Below are positions 12,413 to 23,236 of a stretch of DNA of 64,000 bases, in pieces. The notes under the pieces were generated by a model. That model made no database searches, was not told the DNA's origin, and was given only the letters and a program-made list of their open reading frames with translations. The position numbers and the translations under genes were made by a program. Numbering within the stretch: position 1 is the first letter of the stretch; each line of letters begins with the position of its first letter. The stretch lies in NCBI RefSeq assembly GCF_001638985.1, contig NW_017265144.1, positions 1,451,580 through 1,515,579 of the forward strand, in the 5' to 3' direction. The stretch comes from Phycomyces blakesleeanus NRRL 1555(-). Lineage: Eukaryota; Mucoromycota; Mucoromycetes; Mucorales; Phycomycetaceae.

Positions 12413-15070
12413 TATTGAGAGTGTAGAGGATCCTAAAGAGAGAGAGAGAAAGATAATGAAATTAAAAAGACTGGTAATAAGAAGAGAAAGGAATAGGATA
12501 GAACAATGATAGTCGCGTTATATGATTGAGAACTGTAGAGCACAGACACCATAAGAAAGAAAAAGGTATACTATGCAGGCATCTCTAATTATCCCTTTGT
12601 TTTTTTTTGGTTTTACTATTCTATTCTCTTCTGTTCTTTTCTGTTCCATGTATATATCACACCCCTTTTAACGCTCTATCTATCTATCTATATATCTATC
12701 TCTTGCTATTGCTATTTTTTGTCTATTATATTGAATCTTTATATATATATATATGTATATATATGTATGAATACTAATACTAATACTAATAGTGATAGTA
12801 TAATGTATATCTGTCAAGGTTTGCTGAGTATACTTACGGGCAGAATCAAACTCTCCAAAAGATTGATAATAGTATTATTAAGGAATAATAATAATGATGA
12901 TAATAATAACAGCAATGGGTATAGTGTGTGTTTTGTTTGCAATGTGATGTAGTATAGTGCTTGTGAATATGAGTGCTGATATGTGTGTATTCTTATTTAG
13001 ATGTACTGGACAAGGCTAGTGCTTTGGTGCTGTGAACAGTTGTTGTTTTTGAGCGTGTAAATGTATGTGTTGTGTCTGTTCCTTTGCGCGCGCAATAGGT
13101 TATGAATTTGAGAGGGGGGGTTTGTTTTGTGGCTGTAGATGTTGTGGGATAGTCTTTTCTTTCTTTGTAAATAAAATAAAATAAGGCCAAGAGTTTATTA
13201 CGGATATGTTTCGGTTCTTCTTTTGCTTGAACAAGAGAGAGAGAAATACCTTGGCCTTGCTTCCTGTCTATGCAGAAAGATATATAGATAAGAAAAGAAG
13301 AGGAAGAAGAGGAAGAAGCAAAAAAGAGAAAAGAAAAGAAAAGGAAGCAAAAAATACAACAAGTCAAGAACAAAAAAAAAAGCTTAAACTGAATAAAGGG
13401 AATGACGAGTAAGAATAAGAATAAGAAATAAGAAAAAAGGCTCAGTCAGTATCTTATTTTGCCTCCTAACCCCTCTTTTTTTTCTCTTTGCTTTGCTTTG
13501 CTTTATTTATTTATTTCTATTTAGATTTCCATAACAAGACTTGTTAGTCATTAGATAAAAAGATATATAAAAGTGTATGAATTTGTGTGTGTAAAATAGA
13601 GAAAAGGCTTAAGAAGCAGAAATATAGAGTGAGCTTTTATATTGATTCAATATGGACAAAAGTATAGAGCTAGTACAAGATTATGTATTCCATTAGGGTT
13701 GCTTTAAAGAAGATGCTAAGAAAATCGATATTCTTTCTTAAACAAAAAAATTCATGCTTTGTATTTCTGTATAAAACGGATATTATGTATGTGTGTGTAT
13801 AGACTGCAGAACCATGCAAGATGTGTGCTTGTGTGTATACATATATACATATATACATATATACATATATACATATATACATTTTACATTTTACATTTTA
13901 CATTTTACTTTTATAGATCCCTAAGTCTAATCCGTAAACAATCCCTAAAATCAAAAATCAAAATACAGATAAAGAAAGATATCTAAAATGTGTTGTTGTA
14001 ATAAATGACAATTGACTTTTATGAATAGTAATGAATATTAATAAAGGTTAATATACAATCAGTACCATAACCATATGTTATTTATGGTTATTTAAAAATG
14101 TATATATATATTAACTAACGCACAGCAAAGTAAAGCAAAAAATAAAATCTAGTTTAGTCCCAAGGTTTTATCATGAGATTGATGAGTTAGTTTAGGTTGC
14201 TACTAATATGCTTTTTATTTTAATTTTTTGGTCAAGGATTTCATTCCTTTCATCATGACGAACAGCGAAACAGCTGTAGTCATCCTGTGTCTGTCATGTC
14301 AGTCTTATTTCCAATACGCACACTACAAACACACTACAAACACACGCACACGCACACGCACATGCACATACAAGCAAGTTATATGGATATGTAGGCAAGT
14401 AGGCAAGATATACATACATTTATTGACTAAACAGTCTATGTCTATTAGATCTAATGAATTTGAATAGCCTATAGCCACCCCCTTCTTTTTCTTTTATAAT
14501 CGAATATATATATATATATATATATATCATATCACTCTATAAACCATTGAATACACTAGGACATTTACTTTTATATGTAATATTCACAAGCACAAATATA
14601 TATATACTATTGCGCATATAATATATTACATTGCCAAGTGTTGTCCATGGCCCTACATATAATGCATTGTATCACCAGAACCCTGAAGACCACCAAAAGT
14701 CAATCCAAAAAAAGATATCTTGTCTTGAGTAATGAATATATATATACACATATATACATCTATACGGCACAAGAGTGAAGAGGAAGAGGGGTTGGATCTA
14801 CTGTGCTTCCCCTTAAAATTTCCTGCATTAGAAACAAGGGAGCTTTTCTCTCACACACTCACACTCTCTATATTTTTATTTATATATTTCTTTGAACATA
14901 TTTTGTATACACTACACTACACTACACTACACTACATTCACATCATAAACATAATATATACACATGCACTACAAAGACATGAAAATAATAATTTGATATA
15001 CAATAAAAATAAAAAGAAATCGTGCATGTTTATAATAAGAGAATTATTACAACTATGAAAGAAAATAAAA

Positions 15071-15109
<39 letters not shown>

Positions 15110-15347
15110 TAACTACAACAACAATAGAAACAACTTAAAAGGGGGAGGGGGGAGGGGAAGAGGCAAAAGAGGAGGAGGAGGAGGAGATAAAATAAATAAA
15201 TAAAGTCAGGACTCCCACCCCTTTAGTAAATAGAAGAAGAAGAAGAAAGAAAGAAAGAAAAAAGAAAGTTGTAGATTACAACATTGAATGAACTTCTTCT
15301 TGTGAAAATAATAATAATAATAAAAAGAGAAACAGAAAGAAAGAATA
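12413..15347. promoter_or_regulatory. Long upstream region of the APSES gene, with a likely leader intron
   Basis: About 2.9 kb with no credible coding sequence. Close to the APSES start, the minus strand has an acceptor (CTTTAG, ending at 12433) and a strong donor CCC/GTAAGTA at 12837. This fits a 404-nt intron in the 5' leader: the frame upstream of the donor reaches a stop with no ATG. Long leaders with introns are typical of StuA-type developmental regulators. The rest holds microsatellites, for example ATACATAT and TTTTACA repeats at 13845-13905, CACTA repeats near 14910-14935 and ACAGCA repeats near 15072-15110. These shared flanks also contain the promoter of the MIT gene at 15348. Confidence 0.5.
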
Positions 15348-16995
15348 ATGTCCCTGCCTGCGATTTTACCAGACACAGATCCCAATGTGTCATTGACAAC
15401 CTCGATTGCAAAGGAAATTCTCAAGAATGCACTCGAAAAAGCATGTTTTGCTGTTCAATGTGATGCTGCTGGTGAAGTCAATGGTGCAAGGGATGCTTAC
15501 ATTGAGGCACTTGCCCTCCTTGTCTGTGTATTGCCAACAGTCAGTGGTGACCGTGACCGTGCACGACTTCAGATAATTGTGAGTAAGAGATATTTGTAAT
15601 ATTTTGTGTAATTTACGTAATTTGTATAATTTGCGCATTTTGTGTTTGATTTAGCATAATTTTTTTTTGCAAGTCTTTAAATGTGCTACAAATATATATA
15701 TATATATATATATGCGCCATTATTAAATACATACATACATACAAATACGCACACAAAAATAAATATTATTTATATATAGTATGACTTATATCTCGCTCGC
15801 CTCGAGTTATTACAAACAGCAATTGGTCCAACATCTGATGAAAACCGATTGAGTTGGGTAACACTTCCGGAAGATGACCAGCCAAATCAACAGAATACAA
15901 CAGCAGAACCTTTGGCTCAGTCAGAACAACCAATATTGCCACTAGTAGACCTTGTTCAGACAAGATGGGCTCGTCAGGGATCTATAAGTCAGCCTCCAAT
16001 CAGTCCGCAACCCACCACAACCACAGCGACCACAACAACTACTTCCACAACTTCCACTTCCACATCAAGGTCCATGTCAATGTCAACCTCAATGTCAACA
16101 TCGATTTCCATCTCAGAAACCTGCAAAGACCTCAAATTGATGTTTGCACTCGAAAAGAGTATCCTTCACGGAGAATTTATTAGCGAAAAGCTATTTCTAC
16201 CAAAGGCAATCTGGACACAGCCCAATGTCCGGCTCTCTTCTCTTGACACAAAGATCGCCACCTGTGAAACCCTGTTCTGGAACCTTACTCGGCTCGAGGC
16301 AGTCTCGGATCATTCGAATCCCACTCAAAGCGTACGTCTGTTGGGCGCACTCGAGGAATGGCTTAAGATCCTTCAGGCAAAACTTCCCAAGAAGCTCAGA
16401 GAAAAGGCCAAAAAGGAGTGTGGCGAGACTTCAAAGACTCGTAAGCGCCAATCGATTGTGTCCTGGAGTAGTCATCGGCTCAGTAGATCAATGGCAAAAG
16501 TCAATGATACTTTTAGTCTAACATCATCGTAAGTTACCCAGATACAGAAAATTATAATTAGAAGAATGACAATAAATTACTGGTCCTATTAGAGAAACCC
16601 AATACCAAGTCTATATTGCATCCCTTACTCGCCTATTTGACAAGATGCACATCCTAGGTAAGTCCGAGCACTACTTGTACATTGACTAAAAAGAAAAGAC
16701 TAACCAAACCAAATCAAACCAAATCAAACCTGATCTCCCTGTTTTTTTTGTTTTACTATTATATGTATTTGTTTATTTACAAATGTTTGAATCATGTGTA
16801 GAACAATGGTATAATCATTATTCAAGTCAAACACAGACAAGGGTGATTGAAAAGGCCCTAGAAAGACTGCGCAGAATATGCACACTCCTTGGCCTTATCA
16901 CAGCTGGCTTTGTTCTCCGGGATGTATCAGTCTTGCTCGGAAAATGGTTACAGTCTGTAGAAAGTCCAGAACAAGATTATCAACAATCTGAATGA
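15348..16995 (+). CDS. MIT-domain protein
   Basis: Four exons: 15348-15578, 15780-16528, 16593-16657 and 16802-16995; 1239 nt, 412 aa. Residues of about 18-95 form an MIT (microtubule interacting and trafficking) helical hairpin: ILKNALEKACFAVQCDAAGE, then ARDAYIEALALLVCVLPTV and YDLYLARLELLQTA. In the family this module docks onto ESCRT-III tails. The middle is a Ser/Thr-rich linker ([20 protein letters not shown]) followed by a basic helix (LPKKLREKAKKECGE). The C-terminal part has a helical RVIEKALERLRRICTLLG followed by a hydrophobic stretch (LITAGFVLRDVSVLLGKWL). There is no AAA domain, so this is not Vps4. I do not recognise the exact orthologue; a trafficking or septation role is inference from the MIT module. 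It is convergent with the arrestin-like gene, 185 bp apart. Confidence 0.8.
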
Positions 16996-17180
16996 TTTTT
17001 ATATATATATATACTGGAATATTACTACACAGCACCTGTGTCTGTGTCAGTGTCAGTGTCTGTGTCTGTGTGTGTGTGTAGTAGAGAATTTTCTCTTTTT
17101 TTGTTTTTTTGTTTTTTTTTTATATTTTGAATAAACCTATAATAATATAACTCGCATTTAATTATCTTTTTTTTTGGCGC

Positions 17181-19049
17181 CTATTGAACCACAAGTCCCC
17201 CGTCCTGATCTAGTAGCTCGGTATAATCCACAGACTCATTGATAACAGAAGCAACTGATCCTGAAGACCGTCTGCGAGATCCCTTGAGTTCACTCTCTGT
17301 CATAAAGGGGACCATCAAATGCCCACTTGCGTCCTGCTGCGCACTAGATGACTCCAGAATAACCTCCTCGTCGGATCTTAGCGAGCCTCCACCACTTCTA
17401 CTTGCACTTCCTCCTGCTCCTGCTCCTACTCCTACTCCTACTCCTCTTACTCCTTCTTCTCCTTCTCCTCCAGCTGACCCATATCCTGACCCTAATACCC
17501 CCACTTCTGTTCTATCCACCGGACTCCCTGAATCCCAAAATGAGGACCGATCTGAATGTGGACTTGGAAGTGGCGACTCTGCAGCCCTGATGAAATGTGG
17601 CAACTCGTTGTCATCGTCGGTTGCGGTAGGCATGGCCAGGCTTGGTACTGTAGACCGAGTGAGATAAGAGTCTGGAACGGTGGCTATCAACAAGGGAAGC
17701 TGTATGGTTGGGGATGGAGAAGAGCTGCCGACGACAAACGGGAAAGACCATGTGCTACCTGGTGTAGCCAATGGTAATGTTAGGGTTATTTCGTAGGCTA
17801 TCTCGAGATATTTTCCAACATGGTTCTCGGTCGAAGGAACACAGTTTGAAGGAATCATGAACTGAATGATCGATTGTCGGTCCTGGCTGTGCTTTGGGAT
17901 CGAGACAAAGAACGTTTCGGAGTGCAGGGTGTGGTGCTTCTGGCGGAGGGAGTTGAGTATGGGAGCATCTGACGCAAACGTCGGCAGGATCGATGTAGTG
18001 GCAATTGAGACGAGAGTGAGCTGGATTGTGGTTATCTTGTGTTCTGACTGATTAGATGTAGTGAGTTTAATTGTACACATGTCACCTATAAAAATTATTC
18101 ATTTATATATATATATATATATTTAAATGTTAGCATCATTTTTTTTTGCTGTTACTTTTGAATCATAAATACTAATCTTATTATCGATTATGATCGTTAA
18201 TAAATCATTTACCTGGACAATAGGCAGATTTTATCAATTCCGCTGTCATCTCCACATGGGAACCTGCTTTGTCAAAGGTCTGGGATCTCTTGGCTGGCTG
18301 GGACGGCATCTGGTTCTCGTCCAACTGCCCGGAGCTTATTAAAGGGAGGTAAAGCACAGACACAGGTAAGGTGTCTGTGCCAAAAGGTGCTTCTTGGTTG
18401 CACTCCAGAGACCCTTGCAGTATATAATCAATATAATGGCCAATGCGTGTGTCGTGCATTGACGGAGGATAGTTTATGTGTGGCAATTTGATTGCAAAAA
18501 GATACATTGAACTTCCTATAGGTAATTCTGCACGCTGACCATCTAATATAGATTTTATTTAAAAATAAAATAAAATTACATACATACATACATATTTGAT
18601 TAATTTTGTGATCCACATACATACATACATATATAAATAAATAAATAATCATATACACTTGCCTGTGCGTGCTTTGCCCCAAACATATTCATATACGGAA
18701 AATAGGGTTGATTTGGTCTTTGAGTCGTCCCTTGCTTCACACTTAAATGTCACTCGAATATTATATGCTTGGATAGGTCTATCCAAAGTCAACAGTACAG
18801 ATCCTAATAACCAACCAACCACACAATACAATACAATACAATAAAATACAAAACAAGGCAAAAAGGATAACAGTAACAATAAAAAAGATAATATAGTAAG
18901 GAACATGTTCTTTATTTTATTTTATTTTGTTCTTCACCATTCAAAATGGACCCAGGTCCGAATGCTACTTGTCGCTCATGACTTCCTGAACTGATTGCTA
19001 GTTGGAATGAGCGTACAGCACTTGATTCTGTAGGTTTACTAAATAGCAT
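17181..19049 (-). CDS. Alpha-arrestin-like protein
   Basis: Four exons: 19049-18938, 18803-18663, 18542-18213 and 18085-17181; 1488 nt, 495 aa. The N-terminal arrestin fold shows the usual opening beta-strand logic: PGSILNG, then SVLLTLDRPIQAYNIRVTFK and CEAR. Later come YLFAIKLPHINYPPSM and DYILQGSLECN. The arrestin-C part includes TIKLTTSNQSEHKITTIQLT, FFVSIPKHSQDRQSIIQFMI and YLEIAYEITLTLPLATPGS. The C-terminal 170 residues are disordered, with a Gly/Val repeat and acidic Ser clusters. Fungal alpha-arrestins recruit Rsp5-type ubiquitin ligase to plasma-membrane transporters; I see no clear PPxY in what I read, so that role is inferred from fold only. Intron 2 has a GC donor (ACAG/GCAAGT at 18662), required by the frame. 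Confidence 0.82.
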
Positions 19050-21548
19050 GTTTTAAAATAAAATAAAATAAAATAAGAAAGTGAGAATAATAAATGTAAA
19101 ATAAAATAAAATAAAATATAAAATGATCAATTACAAAGAGGGAAATAATAACCCTATTTTGGACAAATGATTTACTTTTTGTAAAAAAAAAAAAAAGAAA
19201 AGAAAAGAAAAAGTGAGTGAGTGGGTAAGAGAGCGAGAAAGAAGATTTGATCTTTCTATTGGCCAGAGCCGGTTAAGTTTCTCCGCTAAAAAAAAAAAAG
19301 AATGAAACAAATTGCCTGGTATTTTTGCATGACAAATAAAATCTCTACATATAAGAAACCAGATGAAGACAACGAGGAAAGAAGTGAAAGAGACAAGATA
19401 AAGCAATTTCTCAATAGATTTTTAAAGATATATATAAAGAAAAAAGCATGAAATACATACCTTTCTCTCTCTCTCTGTTTTTATTTTGTATTGTTATTTC
19501 TTCCCTATAAATTCTGTGAAATATGTTGAGTTGTATAAAATCACAACTTATTGCTAAATTGGCCAAACAATGTAGACCATTTCATACGTTGCGATATGCT
19601 ACAGCTCAAAAAACTCAAAAGAAACTTCTATTTATAAAATTTGAGATAAATAGATTTCTATCCAAATACGGTAGGAAGGATATATTCCAAAGGACTGGTA
19701 TTATAGCGCCGAATGTATTTGTGTTTTTCGGTAACTAAATATATTTATAATCCAATAGGATTAAACAAAAATACTTCTTTTATTTTTTATATAAATAATA
19801 TGGCTTTCAGTAAAATACGATTTATGGGATTCTGTATGATTTTCCATTTCAGCCAATCAAATATTTTAAATATCGATAATCTATGCCCTTGTTTTTTTGT
19901 TGGAGGTACCTCTAGCAACCTTTACATTGGTCCAACAAAACATGATATTTTATAGAAACAATGGCTGTTTTTAGCACCAAAGGCAGATATAAATTCCAAT
20001 TGAAAATGAATTAATGCTAATAGTGTTCGCTTGACTATTTATTCAGCATTAAGATGGTTCTCTTGATTAAAAACAAGGTCTTTATTTTCAAAGAACAAGA
20101 AAAAGAAAATCAGTTTTATATTACCAAAACAGGAGTAGAGTATTCTAAACGTGGCAGCTATTCAACGCTGTTAAAAAGAAAATCTGCCACTTTTTACCAA
20201 AAATAAGCAGAATGTTTCAAATACTCGTAGACTTTTTTTTTTTTTTTAAAAAAAATAAAATAAAATATAAATTAATTGTGGACAGATGAAGCTTGAGTAT
20301 TATTCTGAATTTGAAACATTTTTTTTTGTTCAGAACAAGTCCATCTCTATCATTAACAAAAACCACCCAAAGAACGAACATGTTCCTGATGATCTCCTTC
20401 CCGTTCCTTATGTTCCGAAATATCCACTGAACCCCTCTCCTCCGTCTCCCACCCCGTCCCCCATCAACCCGAACAATATGTGTCCTCCCGAAGCTGTTGC
20501 CTAGTATGACCGATTTCGGTCTGGTATTTCTATATATCTTGAAGCCACATAATGGATTGTTCAAGGTCCTAAAGAGAATCCTCTTTTTGCATTTTCTTAT
20601 CCCTGCTGAAATCCATTCCTAATTCTCGATTCCTTCATGCTTTATTATTATTTGTTATATATTCTTTTTTAGAAGCTGTTTTCTGCTAAAGAGCGCATTT
20701 TTTTCCCGGCTTCTATGATATTTTACTTTTTTTCACTAACTACTACTACTATCTGTCATGCTGTGTTTAATACTTTACATTCTTTCCTCCTCCCTCCCTA
20801 TATATATATATATATATTATCATTTCTTCTCAAAATATACCTTGGTTCTTATCGGGTTGCCTAAATACCAAATTGTGCAAGGCCTTTAATAATTCCCAAT
20901 AAAATAAAATCAATTTTAATAGAGGGACCATATATTTTATGCTTTTCCTATTATTGTTATTATTATTGTTTGAACCGAGGAACCAACTCTTTTTATATAC
21001 ATTATAATATAAATAAAATAAATAGTTAAATTTATAAACCATGGAAACAAATGAAAGGAAATCGGATAGACATGTTATTATCACGTTGGTTCAAGTGCTT
21101 CACAAAAACCCCCCCCCCCCCCCCTTTTAACTTTCCAGTTCCACCGCCACAACTCATTTTTCGTGTGCCCACCATAAAGCATCCTATTGGTCCTGACTAA
21201 TAAATACTTTATATATATATTTGGAATTCATATTAAGCCAAAATGTTAAAGAAGAAGAAAAAAGAAAAAGAAAAAAAAAAGCCTTCTTGTGTATATAAAT
21301 AAAATAAATGATTTTTTCGGGCTTGAGTCATTGCCTATCAGAATCCAGTTGTCATTTTTCTTGTCTTTTTAAGTCACCGCTACAACCACGTTTTATTTAT
21401 TTTTATTTTTTTTTTTATTCATATAAAAGCCAAATTTTTTATTGTCGATCTCTATTTTCTAATTATTACTATTATTCTTCTTCTTTACTTTGCACATCCA
21501 CAAACACACCAAAACCCAAATCACCTATATCTTACTTCCCTCTTCATA
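19050..21548. other. AT-rich stretch with unrecognised small plus-strand ORFs
   Basis: No gene is certain here. Four plus-strand ORFs lie close together: 19523-19738 (71 codons, start MLSCIKSQLIAKLAKQ, which could be an organelle leader), 19800-19955 in one frame, 20054-20206 (50 codons, Lys-rich, MVLLIKNKVFIFKEQEKENQ) and 20286-20504 (72 codons, ending in a Pro-rich stretch YPLNPSPPSPTPSPINPNN). The last is locally less AT-rich than its surroundings and follows an acceptor-like ACAG. I could not splice them into one frame. A C-homopolymer of 16 sits at 21109-21124. Confidence 0.3.
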
Positions 21549-21692
21549 ATGTACACTCGTCTTGTCCGTATCGCAACTCGCCCTCTTGATGCTAGCAAGA
21601 AGTTGGCCTACTGCTCAATTGTTGGTGTCTCTGTCTATGGTTATGTCCAGGCCTGCAAAGATGATGTCTTGTTCTACAACCCCTCAAAATAA
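21549..21692 (+). CDS. 47-aa small protein, probably single-pass or mitochondrial
   Basis: Uninterrupted 48-codon frame starting MYTRLVRIATRPLDASKKLA and ending LFYNPSK. The N-terminus is basic and hydroxylated and lacks acidic residues; it is followed by a short hydrophobic segment (YCSIVGVSVYGYVQA), a layout seen in small mitochondrial inner-membrane subunits. Codon choice is C-ending (CGT, GTC, ATC, CTC, AAG), unlike the AT-rich flanks. The 50 bases before the ATG form a C/A-rich leader (ACCAAAACCCAAATCACC) as in strongly expressed fungal genes. I do not recognise the family; a respiratory-chain or ATP-synthase accessory subunit is a guess. Confidence 0.6.
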   Translation: MYTRLVRIATRPLDASKKLAYCSIVGVSVYGYVQACKDDVLFYNPSK

Positions 21693-22510
21693 AACCACCA
21701 CCAAATGTCAAGTTCTCTTTAACTCTTAAAACAAAATCCAATTCCAAATCTCACTGTCTTGGTCTGGTCTACCTTATCATTTTCCGTCCTGTTCTGCCCT
21801 TTCCCGCCATGTCCTGCCCTGTCCTCTCACAATCATCCAAGAAAAAGAAGAAACAAGAAACAATCATATCTAGCATACCCGCCCTAACCAAGAAACTAAA
21901 CTAGCCACACACATTGCAAATATTTCTATAGTGTAGATATAGACACAATCAACATCTTTTATTTTATTTTCTTTTATTTTTATATAATTTGCTTTCATTT
22001 GTCATTACATCTTTTTTAATAATAATAATAATAATAATAATATATATAACGCAATTTTGCATCAAATAAACATCATTTCTTTATCAATCAAAGAAATCAA
22101 ACAACCATATAAAGAAAATGCAGTCTGAGTAATGATAATATTAATGATAAGAGCATCCTCAGCGGTTACATTTCCTATCTCATGTAATCTATATATCTAT
22201 ATATCTATATATAGTCTGCAAAGAGTTGTAGGCTTTGGCTTATTAATGAACTTGTGCTATAAAACAACAGAAAGAAGTTATGGCTTGCTTCTTGTTGTTG
22301 TTGTTTTTTTGGTACCAAAGATACAACAACAACAACAACAATATTATTATAATTTATAAATGTTACCATAATCTGACTAAAAATGTCATATATTCTATAA
22401 AAAGAATAATATAACCGCTTGGGATATTTTTTCTTATTTTTTCTTTTTTTTTTTTTACCGCACGGATTATATTTTGCCTAAAATGGGGGGGACAGGTATT
22501 TATCTTATTA
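21693..22510. other. Gene-free interval
   Basis: 3' flank of the 47-aa gene, then AT-rich DNA with an AATA/ATA tract at 22019-22050 and a GTT...CAA inverted pair near 22292-22341 that could form a hairpin around GGTACC. I see no gene. Confidence 0.5.
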
Positions 22511-22866
22511 GAGAGGGTGACTACTTGTTCATTTTTGAATATGTTTATGAAAATCATCCAAATGGGGTTTTAATTCTTAATATTCCGCACATCCTATTTT
22601 GGATTGCTTCAAATTTACTCGATTGTTATTCATAAATGAGCTCGATTTTGAAGGAAAAGATGTAATTTTTCAACCCAATTTTGAATAGGCCAAAAATGGT
22701 ACTGTATAGTTAAGCACTATTTGTATTATAAAACAGCACTCCATATTTGTACGTTTTTCATAATTCAAATTTGAATAGGGGTTTCTGTGATTCAATTCTT
22801 GAAGTTAAAACTCAAATATTCGATAAAAATGGTAATCTTCAAAAATGAATAGGTAGTCACCCTCTC
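22511..22866. mobile_element. MITE-like element with 29-bp terminal inverted repeats
   Basis: A 356-bp non-coding element. Its ends are inverted repeats beginning GAGAGGGTGACTAC and running 29 bp (22511-22539 against 22838-22866), which match at 27 of 29 positions by eye. TA dinucleotides flank both sides (22509-22510 and 22867-22868), the target duplication of Tc1/mariner-type insertion. The interior is AT-rich with repeated TTGAATAGG words (22682, 22771) resembling the inner end of the repeat. There is no ORF, so it would need transposase in trans. Confidence 0.8.
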
Positions 22867-23236
22867 TATTTATCTTTTTTGTTCCTGAAAGAAATATATT
22901 TCCGCACCCAAATTTGTATTATGTACCTTTTATATTCTCCTTTTTGTTACCCAAATGCTGTACACTTTGCAAGACACTTAAAGTAGCAATATGAGTACAA
23001 TTACTACGTAGCCTTATCAAACCATAATAGCAGTAATAACAGCAGTAATAGTAAATTGAGCGAAAACACCTCAGGGCAACAATGGCAAAGATAACAAAGA
23101 ATGGTTATTTATCTTCATTTTTATTTTTATTATGAACTTTGAAAATAATATACACAAGATTTATATTATGCATTTAAAGAAGAATATATATATATATATA
23201 TAGTAGATAGGTAGAAATGAAGAAGAGACTAATCTC
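22867..23236. other. 3' flank of FKS1, no gene
   Basis: AT-rich DNA with an (AT)n tract at 23187-23202. No coding sequence is seen. Confidence 0.5.
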
